A stretch of DNA of 64,000 nucleotides from Pseudomonas gingeri (GCF_013386115.1 NZ_JACAOR010000013.1:165011-229010), one strand, 5' to 3'; counted from the stretch's first letter, positions 24,347-33,549 are shown. A program made the numbers and translations. Notes: generated by a model from the letters alone, not told the origin.

Positions 24347-25464
24347 TGCACAAGCTTGCCCATATCCTGCGTCTCGGCCTGAAGGAGCTGACCAGCCTGC
24401 GCCATGACAGCGTACTGTTGCTGTTCCTGCTGTACGCCTTCAGCGTGGCGATCTACATGCCGGCCGCCGGCTCGGTGATCGGCGTGCACAACGCCAGTGT
24501 CGCCCTGGTGGACGAGGACCACAGCGCCCTCTCGCGCCAGCTCGGCGAAGCCTTGCAGCCACCGGAATTCCAGCGCCCCGCGCCACTGGCCTACGACCGG
24601 CTGGACCAGGCCCTGGACAGCGGCCAGTACACATTCGTGATCAACGTGCCGGCGAATTTCCAGGCCGACCTGCTGGCCGGGCGACAACCCGCGGTGCAGG
24701 TCAATGTCGATGCCACCGCGATGAGCCAGGCGTTCATGGGCGCCGGCTATATCGGACGGATCTTCCAGCGTGAACTGCTGGGCTATGGCGGCCAGGCCGA
24801 CGCCGCCGGCAAGGCGCCGGTGCTGCTCGCCAGCCGCGCGCTGTTCAACCCGAACCTGGAAGGCGGCTGGTTCCTGGCAGTGATCCAGATCGTCAACAAC
24901 ATCACCATCCTGGCGATCATCCTCACCGGCACCGCGCTGTTGCGCGAACGCGAGCACGGCACCCTCGACCACCTGCTGGTGCTGCCGCTGACCGCCCTGG
25001 AAATCATGCTGGCGAAGATCTGGAGCAACCTGCTGGTGGTGGTGATCTGCACCTGGATTTCCCTGGAAGTGATCGTCAAGGGCGCCCTCGGCGTGCCGCT
25101 GGCCGGTTCGCTGGGGTTGTTCCTCGGGGTGACGGCGCTGTATCTGTTCGCCAGCACGGCGCTGGGCATTTTTCTCGCGACCCTGGCGCGTTCGACACCG
25201 CAATTCGGCTTGCTGGCGATCCCGGTGATCATTCCCATGCTGTTGCTGTCCGGCGGCAGCACGCCGCTGGACAGCATGCCCGAATGGCTGCAATGGGTGA
25301 TGCAGGGTTCGCCGTCGACGCACTTCGTCAGCCTCGGCGCGGCGATCCTGTTTCGCGATGCGGGAATCAGCGTGGTGTGGCCCGATGTGCTGGCGCTGGC
25401 GGGCATCGGGCTGGTGTTCTTCGCGATTGCGCTGGCGCGGTTTCGCAAGAGCCTGGCGTCCTGA
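24346..25464 (+). CDS. yhhJ: ABC-2 type permease (YhhJ type)
   Basis: The protein has 372 residues from ATG 24346, which shares the A of the rbbA TGA stop; GGAGG is just upstream. It has one N-terminal membrane helix, a large periplasmic domain (about 50-170), then five C-terminal helices with the ABC2_membrane core (LLREREHGTLDHLLVLPLTALEIMLAK). It likely pairs with the permease half of RbbA as the second transmembrane subunit. A longer upstream in-frame start lies inside rbbA and is not needed. Confidence 0.92.
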   Translation: MHKLAHILRLGLKELTSLRHDSVLLLFLLYAFSVAIYMPAAGSVIGVHNASVALVDEDHSALSRQLGEALQPPEFQRPAPLAYDRLDQALDSGQYTFVINVPANFQADLLAGRQPAVQVNVDATAMSQAFMGAGYIGRIFQRELLGYGGQADAAGKAPVLLASRALFNPNLEGGWFLAVIQIVNNITILAIILTGTALLREREHGTLDHLLVLPLTALEIMLAKIWSNLLVVVICTWISLEVIVKGALGVPLAGSLGLFLGVTALYLFASTALGIFLATLARSTPQFGLLAIPVIIPMLLLSGGSTPLDSMPEWLQWVMQGSPSTHFVSLGAAILFRDAGISVVWPDVLALAGIGLVFFAIALARFRKSLAS

Positions 25465-25501
25465 AACGGGAGCACGGCTTGTTGTCGCGACCAAGGGCCT
25501 C

Positions 25502-25521
25502 TTCGCGGGCAAGCCCGCGAA
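25502..25521. repeat. Palindrome of a second REP type downstream of yhhJ
   Basis: TTCGCGGGC-AA-GCCCGCGAA is a perfect inverted repeat in the 86-bp gap between convergent yhhJ and the FliL-related gene. Its core differs from the GCCGGC-type REPs elsewhere in the window. It may also serve as a bidirectional transcription end. Confidence 0.7.
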
Positions 25522-25550
25522 AAGCTGGAGCGGACACTACAAATCCCGGA

Positions 25551-25964
25551 TCACTGCACGATCAGGTTGTTGAACAGCAGGTCTTCCACCTGCGGCTTGC
25601 CGGTCTCGTCGCTCAATACCTGCTGGACCTGCTTCAGGGCTTCCTGGCGCATCTTTTCCTTGGCGTCGACATTGCTCATCGACTCGGTGCTCTGCTGGGC
25701 GAACAGCGCCACCAGCTGGTTGCGGATCAACGGCTCGTTGGCCTTGACCGCCTGGGCCGCGGCGTCACCCGTCACACGCAAGGCGACATCGGCCTTGTAG
25801 ACCTTGAGCTTGGGGCTGCCGTCCAGGCCATAATTGCCGACGAACGGTGGCGTCAGGCTGATATAGCTGACCTTGGGACCCGCCGCTTCACCTTCCTTGG
25901 CCTCTTCCGCCATTGCCGCCATCGGTAGCGACAAGGCCAACATCAACATGATCCACGCTTTCAC
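25551..25964 (-). CDS. FliL-related exported protein
   Basis: The protein has 137 residues from a GTG start at 25964, chosen because AAGGAG lies 6 nt upstream and a Sec signal peptide follows at once (to AMA-EEA, about residue 20). The mature part resembles the C-terminal domain of FliL: KLKVYKADVALRVTGDAAAQAV, then EPLIRNQLVALF and KPQVEDLLFNNLIVQ. Flagellar FliL is membrane-anchored; this copy stands alone, away from flagellar genes, and may be periplasmic. Function unknown. Confidence 0.78.
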   Translation of the reverse strand: MKAWIMLMLALSLPMAAMAEEAKEGEAAGPKVSYISLTPPFVGNYGLDGSPKLKVYKADVALRVTGDAAAQAVKANEPLIRNQLVALFAQQSTESMSNVDAKEKMRQEALKQVQQVLSDETGKPQVEDLLFNNLIVQ

Positions 25965-26121
25965 AATTCGCTCCTTATCCGGTTTGCGGCCTAGCATATC
26001 GATCCCCGCCGTCGAGCCCAAGCACAAAGCTTATAACCGACTATCAGGCCAGGGCATGCTCGTTGACCCGTTGACTCACACACCTACACTTATCGGCCAT
26101 CACTCCCAAAGGAATAGCCCG

Positions 26122-27099
26122 ATGAAAGCCGTGCTGTGCAAAGCCTTCGGCCCCGCCGAAACGCTGGTGCTGGAAGAGGTCGCGAGTCCGACGCCGAAAA
26201 AGAACGAAATCCTGTTGCAGGTGCACGCCGCCGGGGTGAACTTCCCGGATACGCTGATCATCGAGGGCAAATACCAGTTCAAGCCGCCCTTCCCATTCTC
26301 GCCCGGCGGTGAAGCTGCCGGCGTGGTCGCGGCCGTGGGGGAAAAGATCAGCCACCTCAAGGTCGGCGACCGGGTCATGGCCCTGACCGGCTGGGGCAGC
26401 TTCGCCGAGGAAGTGGCGGTGCCGGGCTACAACGTGCTGCCGATTCCCGCCGCGATGGACTTCACCAGCGCCGCGGCCTTCAGCATGACCTACGGCACCT
26501 CGATGCACGCGCTGAAACAACGCGCGCAGTTGCAGCCGGGCGAAACCCTGCTGGTGCTGGGGGCTTCCGGCGGCGTAGGCCTGGCCGCCGTGGAAATCGG
26601 CAAGGCGATGGGCGCGCGGGTCATCGCCGCCGCCAGCAGCGCGGAGAAACTGGCGGTGGCCAAGGCCGCCGGGGCCGATGAACTGATCAACTACAGCGAA
26701 ACCAGCCTGAAGGACGAGATCAGGCGCCTGACCGACGGCAATGGCGCCGACGTGATCTACGATCCGGTGGGCGGCGACCTGTTCGACCAGGCCGTGCGCG
26801 CCATTGCCTGGAACGGCCGGTTGCTGGTGGTCGGTTTTGCCAGTGGGCGCATCCCCGAGCTGCCGGTGAACCTGGCCCTGCTCAAGGGCGCGGCGGTGGT
26901 CGGCGTGTTCTGGGGCTCGTTCGCCCAGCGTCAGCCTCAGGACAACGCGGCGAACTTCCAGCAGCTGTTCGCCTGGTTCGCCGAGGGCAAGCTCAAGCCG
27001 CTGGTGTCCCAGACCTATCCGCTGGCCGACGCGGCCCAGGCCATCAACGACCTCGGCCAGCGCAAGGCCGTGGGCAAGGTGGTGGTCCAGGTACGTTGA
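26122..27099 (+). CDS. NADPH:quinone oxidoreductase family (zinc-free MDR)
   Basis: The protein has 325 residues from ATG 26122 with AAAGGA 8 nt upstream. It is a medium-chain dehydrogenase/reductase without the zinc ligands: a GroES-like N-terminal domain (VNFPDTLIIEGKYQ) and a Rossmann domain with GASGGVGLAAVEIGK. Such enzymes reduce quinones or enoyl-type substrates with NADPH. It sits alone between the FliL-related gene (divergent) and glpT. Confidence 0.88.
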   Translation: MKAVLCKAFGPAETLVLEEVASPTPKKNEILLQVHAAGVNFPDTLIIEGKYQFKPPFPFSPGGEAAGVVAAVGEKISHLKVGDRVMALTGWGSFAEEVAVPGYNVLPIPAAMDFTSAAAFSMTYGTSMHALKQRAQLQPGETLLVLGASGGVGLAAVEIGKAMGARVIAAASSAEKLAVAKAAGADELINYSETSLKDEIRRLTDGNGADVIYDPVGGDLFDQAVRAIAWNGRLLVVGFASGRIPELPVNLALLKGAAVVGVFWGSFAQRQPQDNAANFQQLFAWFAEGKLKPLVSQTYPLADAAQAINDLGQRKAVGKVVVQVR

Positions 27100-27100
27100 A

Positions 27101-27130
27101 CCGTAGGGGCGGGCTTGCCCGCTCCTGCAG
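27101..27130. repeat. Single REP-like palindrome after the quinone oxidoreductase
   Basis: A GGGGCGGGCTTGCCCGCTCC core directly follows the oxidoreductase stop. It combines the GGAGC-flank layout of fluorescent-pseudomonad REPs with a GCGGGC stem. It may act as the transcript end. Confidence 0.65.
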
Positions 27131-27263
27131 GACGGCCATCAATCTGGAAATATCCGGCAACATCCATCCTCCAGAAACGCCTCCTGCCTGCCCCTCGGCG
27201 ACATGTTCATAAAACAACATCGAGAGTCATCCATTTCTGACTTTTGTGAATGCGAAAGCCTGC

Positions 27264-27283
27264 TATTTTCGGTAACGAAAATG
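27264..27283. promoter_or_regulatory. GlpR-like operator upstream of glpT
   Basis: ATTTTCG (27265-27271) and CGAAAAT (27276-27282) are perfect inverted arms around GTAA, 46 bp before the glpT ATG. The site fits the E. coli GlpR consensus I remember (WATKYTCGWW/WWCGANMATW) at all but about two positions. A wider inverted pair, ATGCGAA (27250-27256) and TTCGCAT (27289-27295), flanks it. It would give glycerol-3-phosphate control of glpT. Confidence 0.6.
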
Positions 27284-27328
27284 TAACATTCGCATCCGCA
27301 GTCAAAACAAGAAATCTGGAGCTCTTGA

Positions 27329-28678
27329 ATGTTTGCCTTCTTTCGACCTGCCGCACATCAGGCGCCCCTGCCTGAGGAAAAAATAGACAGTACCTACCGC
27401 CGCCTGCGCTGGCAGATCTTCGCCGGGATCTTCTTCGGTTACGCCGGCTACTACCTGTTGCGCAAGAACTTCTCCCTGGCCATGCCGTACCTGATCGACG
27501 AAGGCTACAGCCGCGGCGAGCTGGGCCTGGCGATGTCGGCGATCGCCATCGCCTACGGCCTGTCGAAGTTCCTCATGGGCCTGGTGTCCGACCGCTCCAA
27601 CCCGCGCTACTTCCTGCCCTTCGGCCTGCTGGTGTCCGCCGGGGTGATGTTCATTTTCGGTTTCGCGCCCTGGGCGACGTCCAGCGTGACCATGATGTTT
27701 ATCCTGCTGTTCATCAACGGCTGGGCCCAGGGCATGGGCTGGCCGCCAAGCGGGCGGACCATGGTGCACTGGTGGTCGCAGAAGGAACGCGGCGGCGTGG
27801 TCTCGGTGTGGAACGTGGCGCACAACGTCGGCGGCGGCCTGATCGGTCCGCTGTTCCTGCTCGGCATGGGCCTGTTCAATGACTGGCACGCGGCGTTCTA
27901 CGTCCCGGCGGCCGTGGCCCTGGCCGTCGCGGCCTTCGCCTTCATCACCATGCGCGATACCCCGCAGTCGGTCGGCCTGCCGCCGATCGAGAAGTACAGG
28001 AACGACTACCCGGAAGGCTACAACGCCAGCCACGAAGACGAATTCAGCGCCAAGGAAATCTTCGTCAAGTACGTGCTGCGCAACAAGATGCTCTGGTACA
28101 TCGCCATGGCCAACGTCTTTGTCTACCTGCTGCGCTACGGCGTACTGGACTGGGCACCGACCTACCTCAAGGAAGCCAAGCACTTCGACGTCGACAAGAC
28201 CTCGTGGGCGTATTTCTTCTACGAGTGGGCGGGGATCCCGGGCACGCTGCTGTGCGGCTGGATGTCGGACAAGATCTTCCGCGGCAACCGCGGCCTGACC
28301 GGCATGGTATTCATGGGCCTGGTGACCGTGGCGACGCTGGTGTACTGGCTCAACCCGGCCGGCCACCCGACCATCGACATGATCGCGCTGTTCTCCATCG
28401 GCTTCCTGATCTACGGTCCGGTGATGCTGATCGGTCTGCAGGCCCTGGAACTGGCGCCGAAAAAGGCCGCGGGCACGGCCGCCGGCTTTACCGGGCTGTT
28501 CGGCTACCTGGGTGGCTCGGTCGCCGCGAGCGCGGCCATGGGCTACACCGTGGACCACTTCGGCTGGGACGGCGGTTTTGTCCTGCTGGTCGCGGCCTGC
28601 CTGCTGTCCATGGCGTTCCTGGCCCCGACCCTGTGGCACAAGCAGGTCGCCAGCCAGAGCCGCGAAGCCATTGCCTAA
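27329..28678 (+). CDS. glpT: Glycerol-3-phosphate transporter GlpT
   Basis: The protein has 449 residues, an organophosphate:phosphate antiporter of the MFS with twelve membrane spans. It carries the family segments YYLLRKNFSLAMPYLIDEGYSRGELG, VSDRSNPRYFLPFGLL and WAQGMGWPPSGRTMVHWWSQKERG. It imports glycerol-3-phosphate across the inner membrane in exchange for phosphate, and also admits fosfomycin. It is preceded by a GlpR-like operator. The stop overlaps the convergent ChaC-type gene by 4 bp. Confidence 0.96.
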   Translation: MFAFFRPAAHQAPLPEEKIDSTYRRLRWQIFAGIFFGYAGYYLLRKNFSLAMPYLIDEGYSRGELGLAMSAIAIAYGLSKFLMGLVSDRSNPRYFLPFGLLVSAGVMFIFGFAPWATSSVTMMFILLFINGWAQGMGWPPSGRTMVHWWSQKERGGVVSVWNVAHNVGGGLIGPLFLLGMGLFNDWHAAFYVPAAVALAVAAFAFITMRDTPQSVGLPPIEKYRNDYPEGYNASHEDEFSAKEIFVKYVLRNKMLWYIAMANVFVYLLRYGVLDWAPTYLKEAKHFDVDKTSWAYFFYEWAGIPGTLLCGWMSDKIFRGNRGLTGMVFMGLVTVATLVYWLNPAGHPTIDMIALFSIGFLIYGPVMLIGLQALELAPKKAAGTAAGFTGLFGYLGGSVAASAAMGYTVDHFGWDGGFVLLVAACLLSMAFLAPTLWHKQVASQSREAIA

Positions 28679-29322
28679 TGCGCGCCTGAACGGCAGCGCT
28701 TGAGCCGCGCCTCCAGATTACGATCCGGCATGGCGTGGCTGCGCAAGGCGCTGGCGGTCTGCTCGACATAGTCACGGGTGGTGCCGTAGCGTCCGCAAGC
28801 GCTCTGCAGCACCTGGGTCAGCACACTGTCGGGCAGGTTGCCGGCATAGCTGGGCAGGTGCCGCTCCAGCACAAAGCCCAGGGCCTGGACCGTCTGGCCA
28901 TTCTCCAGGCGGCAATTGAGCCAGTGCGGCCGGTAGGACGGCACCGGCATCTCCCGCTGCCACAAGGCGTAGAGCGACGCCTCCAGTTGCTCCTCCGGCA
29001 GCCGATAGGCAAAACCACTGCAAGACCCCCCGCGATCCAGCCCGAACACCAGCCCCGGCAACTCCGGCGTCCCGCGGTGCTCGTGGGACCACAGGTACAG
29101 GCCACGGTGATAACCGTGGACCCGGCCGCGCACCCGCTCCGCCGCCGAACACTCCGGACGCCAGATCAGCGAGCCGTAGGCGAAGAGCCAGACCGGCCCG
29201 CCCTTGTGCCGGGCCATGGTGGCTTGCATCGAGCTGAGCAATTGTTCGTGGGTCAGCTGCGCCCCCAGCTCAAGGCGCGGCGGATAGGCCAGACTCAACA
29301 ACGCAGGATCTGTGACAGCCAT
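28675..29322 (-). CDS. Gamma-glutamylcyclotransferase, ChaC-like
   Basis: The protein has 215 residues. The substrate-binding loop FAYGSLIWRPE (about 48-57) is the ChaC hallmark, and the probable catalytic glutamate is in LYALWQREM. ChaC proteins cleave glutathione to 5-oxoproline and Cys-Gly. The start at 29322 lies just upstream of the TonB-dependent receptor's end on the same strand (28 bp), so it may be cotranscribed with that gene. It overlaps glpT convergently by 4 bp. Confidence 0.86.
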   Translation of the reverse strand: MAVTDPALLSLAYPPRLELGAQLTHEQLLSSMQATMARHKGGPVWLFAYGSLIWRPECSAAERVRGRVHGYHRGLYLWSHEHRGTPELPGLVFGLDRGGSCSGFAYRLPEEQLEASLYALWQREMPVPSYRPHWLNCRLENGQTVQALGFVLERHLPSYAGNLPDSVLTQVLQSACGRYGTTRDYVEQTASALRSHAMPDRNLEARLKRCRSGAH

Positions 29323-29350
29323 GACGAATCGCGTGGAGCTCCTGAAATAG

Positions 29351-31753
29351 TTACCAGTTGTAAGTCACTTTACCGTAATAAAACGCACCGCTGTAACCGT
29401 ACGGCGAATAAGTGCTGTAGGCCAGGTTGCCGCCGCTGTTCGCGTAGGCGCTGAGCTTTTCCGGGTACTTGTCGGTGACGTTGTCACCGCCCAGGGTGAA
29501 GGTCCACTGCTTGAGCTTGTAGTCCGCCGCCAGGTCCAGCAGCCATGCCGCCTTGAAGGTCTGGTCGTTGATCGCATCGGCCTGGTAGCTGGTGAATTCG
29601 CCATAGCGCACCAGGTTGCTGTGCAGCACCCAGTTGCCGAAGCTCAGGTCGTTGCCGAAGGTCAGCTTGTGCTGTGGCGTGGTGTCACCCAGCAGGCCGA
29701 GCTTTTCCCGGCGATCGACCCGCACCAGGTTGACCCCGAGCTGGTTGAGGATCGCCGGATTGTCCTTCACGTCGGTGACCTTGGTGTGGTTGTAGTTGTA
29801 GCCCAGGGTGCTGTTCCAGCGCACGCCGTTATCCAGCTGGTAGCGATAGTTGGCGACCAGGTCGATACCGCTGGTGCTGGTATTCGTGGCATTGGTGAAG
29901 TAGCGGGCGCTGGTGTAGTTGATATTGCCCACACCGTTGGCCTGCAGGTAGTTGATCGCCGCGTTGTTCAGCACCAGGTTGGACGACAGGCTGATCCGGT
30001 CGCGGATATCGATGCGGTAGACATCGGCGGTGACCGTCAGGTTGTCCGTCGGCTCCAGCACCAGGCCGAGGCTGTAGTTACGCGATTTCTCCGCCTTCAG
30101 GTCCTCGGCCCCGAGCAGGCGCGCCACCTGGCTGTTGGCCGCGAAGGTGCCGGCCTCCTGGATAGTCGGGCCGATCAGTTGCGACGAGGTGTAGGTGAAG
30201 TTCTGCTGGGCCAGGGATGGCGCGCGGAAACCGTTGGAGATGCTGCCGCGCACGGCCACCTGCGGGGTGAAGTCGTAGCGCGCCGACAACGAGCCGCTGA
30301 CATTCGAGCCGAAATCGCTGTAGTCCTCATGACGTACCGCCGCCGAGGCGCTGAGTTTCTCGGTGAAGTTGGTTTCCAGGTCCAGGTACTGGGCGAAGTT
30401 GTGCCGCGAATAACTGCCGGCATCGGCCGCGCGGAAACCGCCAAGGCCGGAGCTGCCGGTCTGGTAGTAGGACTCCGGCTGGCCGGCGCTGATCTGGTAG
30501 CCCTGACGCAGGTACTCGGCCCCCACCGCCACGGATACTGGATACGGCAGCCAGCCGAGGTTGAATTCCCGCGACAGGTCGAAGTTCAACTGGCGCTGGT
30601 CGTTGCTCAGGGTGCCGTTATCGAACTTGCGCGGGCTGTTCAGGCCCAGCGAGGTGTTGATGGTCTCGGTGCTCAGCTCGTACTGGTTCTTGCCGTAGTT
30701 GGCCGACAGGTCGTAGTGCCAGTCGTCCGCCAGCAGGCCGCGCAGGCCAACCACCAGCGAGGTGTCCTCGAGGTTGCCGTGAATCAGCGGCAGGTAGCCG
30801 TTGGGGAAAATCGCCGGGATGTTGTTCGAGGCATTGCTGGCCCGGTAGAACGCCGCGGTTTCGCCCCGACGCTTACTGTAGCCGCCAAAGCTGTAGAGTT
30901 CGGCGGCATCGTTGAAGCTGTAGGCAGAGTTGAACTGCAGCTTGCCTTCGTTGGTCGACGGCTCGCCCTGGCGGAATACCTGCTGGCCGTAGGTCGTCGA
31001 ACCGATGCTGGCCGGACGGTAATCCTTGCCGGCGCGGTTGGTATAGTCGTTGTCGGCGCCTTCGCCGGAGAGATTGAAGAAGCCGTTGTCGCCCAGGGCA
31101 AAGCCGCTGTTGCCGCCGATCTGGCGCTGGATGCCGTCGCCCTTCTTGTATTCGCCGAACTTGCTGGAGATCGAGCCGCCATGATCGGTGCTCTTGAGGA
31201 TCACGTTGATCACCCCGGCAATGGCGTCGGAGCCATAACGGGCGGACGCGCCATCGCGCAGCACCTCGATATGGTCGACCGCCGACAGCGGGATCGCATT
31301 CAGGTCGGCCGGGGCCGAACCCCGGCCCACTGCTCCCCCCAGGTTGACGAAGGCGCTGGTATGGCGTCGCTTGCCGTTGACCAGCACCAGCACCTGGTCC
31401 GGCGACAGCCCGCGCAGTTGTGCCGGACGCACGAGTTCGGCGCCGTCCACCAGGCTCGGGCGGGGGAAGTTGATCGATGGAATCAGCCGTGCCAGCACAG
31501 TGCCCAGTTCATCCGAACCGCTGCTGCGCAGGCTGTCGCCGCTGATCACGTCGATGGGTGACAGCGATGCACTGGCCGTGCGCTCCTGGGCGCGGGTGCC
31601 GGTGACAATCACGGTGTCGAGTTTCGGCGCGTCGGCCGTGGTGTTATCAGACTCGGCGGCAGCCGCCGCACTGAAGGTTATTGCGCCTGCGGCGGTCAGC
31701 AAATGCGCGGACAAAATCGCCGAGTACAGCCGGTGTTGCGTGTTGCTCCCCAT
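29351..31753 (-). CDS. TonB-dependent outer-membrane receptor, substrate unknown
   Basis: The protein has 800 residues from ATG 31753, chosen because GGGGAG precedes it; a TTG seven codons upstream has no binding site. A signal peptide ends in AAAA-ES near residue 34. A TonB box DTVIVTG is at 46-52, then a plug domain (ELVRPAQLRGLSPDQVLVLVNGKRRH, IEVLRDGASARYGSDAIAGVINV) and a 22-strand barrel ending aromatic (TYNW). This plug type is common in receptors for compounds other than siderophores. There is no adjacent sigma/anti-sigma or uptake operon to name the ligand. Confidence 0.9.
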   Translation of the reverse strand: MGSNTQHRLYSAILSAHLLTAAGAITFSAAAAAESDNTTADAPKLDTVIVTGTRAQERTASASLSPIDVISGDSLRSSGSDELGTVLARLIPSINFPRPSLVDGAELVRPAQLRGLSPDQVLVLVNGKRRHTSAFVNLGGAVGRGSAPADLNAIPLSAVDHIEVLRDGASARYGSDAIAGVINVILKSTDHGGSISSKFGEYKKGDGIQRQIGGNSGFALGDNGFFNLSGEGADNDYTNRAGKDYRPASIGSTTYGQQVFRQGEPSTNEGKLQFNSAYSFNDAAELYSFGGYSKRRGETAAFYRASNASNNIPAIFPNGYLPLIHGNLEDTSLVVGLRGLLADDWHYDLSANYGKNQYELSTETINTSLGLNSPRKFDNGTLSNDQRQLNFDLSREFNLGWLPYPVSVAVGAEYLRQGYQISAGQPESYYQTGSSGLGGFRAADAGSYSRHNFAQYLDLETNFTEKLSASAAVRHEDYSDFGSNVSGSLSARYDFTPQVAVRGSISNGFRAPSLAQQNFTYTSSQLIGPTIQEAGTFAANSQVARLLGAEDLKAEKSRNYSLGLVLEPTDNLTVTADVYRIDIRDRISLSSNLVLNNAAINYLQANGVGNINYTSARYFTNATNTSTSGIDLVANYRYQLDNGVRWNSTLGYNYNHTKVTDVKDNPAILNQLGVNLVRVDRREKLGLLGDTTPQHKLTFGNDLSFGNWVLHSNLVRYGEFTSYQADAINDQTFKAAWLLDLAADYKLKQWTFTLGGDNVTDKYPEKLSAYANSGGNLAYSTYSPYGYSGAFYYGKVTYNW

Positions 31754-32057
31754 ACCGCTCCCCTTGGAATCCAAAGTCGGGGCGTCTTGCCCCGAGTTCG
31801 CACGATCGGTCCGTGTGGCGAACGGTGTCGGTCATTGTGTTGATGATTGGCAGATACAAAGCCGGTAGTCCGATGTCATATAGCTTAATGATATGTAACA
31901 AAGAAATTAAATATCTGAATCGAATATATATAAGCTAAATGCAGTATCGGTAAAAAACCCTACATCCTTTTCAGACTCCAGGGTCTGACAACCCATTGCC
32001 CGGCTTCGTATAACGGCCACTTCTTTAATCGCCGCACACCACGAAAGGCCTGCGCTC
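31754..32057. other. AT-rich divergent gap between the TonB receptor and the barrel gene
   Basis: This 304-bp region is clearly more AT-rich than its surroundings around 31860-31945, with CATAT/ATATG arms near 31875-31893 and TATATATAAG near 31925. It should hold promoters for the receptor (minus) and the small barrel protein (plus). I cannot make out a clean Fur box or other known operator. No gene seen. Confidence 0.5.
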
Positions 32058-32540
32058 ATGAACACATCGACCTTCACTCTGGTTCTCACCCTGCTGCTGG
32101 GCTCGACCGGCGTGGCGTACGCCGTCCAGGAAGCACCCGGGGAAAAAGGCTTCTGGTACGCCCAGACCAGCCTGTATACCCGACACTATTCGCCGGACCC
32201 CGAGCACAACAATCGCCAGGACCTGATCGGCCTGGAACGCCATGAAGCGTCGGGATGGGTGTATGGCGCGGCGACCTTTCGCAACTCGTTCAGCCAGCGT
32301 TCGTACTACGGCTACGTCGGCCAGCGTTTCGACAGCTCGCGTTATCCGCTGTATGCGAAGGTGACGGGAGGGTTGCTACAGGGATATCGCGGTGAGTACC
32401 GCGACAAGATCCCGTTGAATCGCCTGGGCGTGGCGCCCGTGATCATTCCGTCGGTCGGCGCCCATTACGGGCCGCTGGCGACCGAACTGGTATTTCTGGG
32501 TTTCAATGCGGCGATGATTACCACGGGGGTGCGGTTCTGA
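32058..32540 (+). CDS. Small outer-membrane beta-barrel protein, PagP-like
   Basis: The protein has 160 residues with a Sec signal peptide ending AYA-VQE near 23. The rest alternates polar and aromatic residues as amphipathic strands and ends in VRF, a C-terminal aromatic insertion signal. Segments such as SPDPEHNNRQDLIGLER, FRNSFSQRSYYGYVGQ and LLQGYRGEYRDKIPLN define a family often mislabelled as glycerol-3-phosphate transporter; to my eye it resembles a PagP-type eight-stranded barrel. Enzymatic lipid A acylation is possible but unproven. Confidence 0.65.
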   Translation: MNTSTFTLVLTLLLGSTGVAYAVQEAPGEKGFWYAQTSLYTRHYSPDPEHNNRQDLIGLERHEASGWVYGAATFRNSFSQRSYYGYVGQRFDSSRYPLYAKVTGGLLQGYRGEYRDKIPLNRLGVAPVIIPSVGAHYGPLATELVFLGFNAAMITTGVRF

Positions 32541-32580
32541 GCCCCCGAACCACCCACCGGGGCAACACCGCCTGCCGCGG

Positions 32581-33549
32581 TCAGGGCCTGGGCGCGTAGG
32601 CAAACACGTCGGCGCGCATCTGGTGGGCATCCATTCCGGCCTCCACCAGCGCGTCCAGCGTCGCATAGATCATCGCCGGTGAGCCGCTGGCATAGACCTG
32701 CACGCTCGACAGATCGGCGATGTCCTCGCAGACCGCCTCGTGCAGCATGCCACAACGGCCTTCCCAGCCGCACAGGTCGCTGACCACCTTGTGCAGGAAC
32801 AGGTTGGGCAGCGTCTTCCATTCGTCCCAGTGTTCCAGCTCGTAGAAATCCTCGGGCCGGCGCACGCCCCAGTACAGGTGTACCGGATGCTGGAAGCCAG
32901 CGGAGCGGCAATGCTCGATCAGGCTGTGCATCTGCGCCATGCCGGTACCTGCGGCGATCAGCACCAGCGGGCCGTCCGGCAGTTCCGCCAGGTGGGTATC
33001 GCCGAACGGCAACTCGACCCGGGCCATCCCGTTGCGCTGCAACTGCTCGATCAGGTTCTGCGCACTGGCTTCGCGCACCAGCACATGCAGCTCCAGGTCA
33101 CGCCCGGCGTGAGGCGCCGAGGCCAGGGAAAACGCCGATTTCTCGCCGCTGTCGCGCTCGATCATCAGGTATTGCCCGGCGTGATAACGTGGCGGCTTGC
33201 CCGCCGGGGCCCGCAGGCGCACCCGCCAGACATCGCCACCGATTTCCGCGCATTCGGTCAACTGACACGCAAGGCTACGCACCGGCAGCTCTCCCAGGGC
33301 GAGAACACCATCCCAGAGCACCACGCAATCTTCCAGGGGCTCGGCAATACAAGTGTAGAACTCGCCATGGTCACGCACATCGCCCGCCTGCTCGACCCGC
33401 CCTTCCACCAGCAACGCCGCGCAGACATGGCAATTGCCATTGCGACAGCTCTGCGGGCAGTCGTAGCCCAGTCGCCGGGCACCATCGAGAATCCGCTCGC
33501 CGGGCCGTATCTCGAGCACGGCTCCGGAGGGCTGCAAGGTCACACGCAT
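32581..33549 (-). CDS. 2Fe-2S/FAD/NAD(P)H oxidoreductase (CDP-glucoseen-reductase-like), coupled to ubiD
   Basis: The protein has 322 residues. An N-terminal plant-type ferredoxin domain carries the cluster motif CPQSCRNGNCHVC and a distal cysteine near residue 66. It is followed by an FAD domain and an NAD domain (VLIAAGTGMAQMHSL). The start ATG (33549-33547) shares a base with the ubiD stop (TGATG), so translation is coupled. In E. coli ubiD is followed by the flavin reductase fre; this larger enzyme in the same place may likewise supply reduced flavin or electrons near UbiD. That role is inference. Confidence 0.85.
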   Translation of the reverse strand: MRVTLQPSGAVLEIRPGERILDGARRLGYDCPQSCRNGNCHVCAALLVEGRVEQAGDVRDHGEFYTCIAEPLEDCVVLWDGVLALGELPVRSLACQLTECAEIGGDVWRVRLRAPAGKPPRYHAGQYLMIERDSGEKSAFSLASAPHAGRDLELHVLVREASAQNLIEQLQRNGMARVELPFGDTHLAELPDGPLVLIAAGTGMAQMHSLIEHCRSAGFQHPVHLYWGVRRPEDFYELEHWDEWKTLPNLFLHKVVSDLCGWEGRCGMLHEAVCEDIADLSSVQVYASGSPAMIYATLDALVEAGMDAHQMRADVFAYAPRP

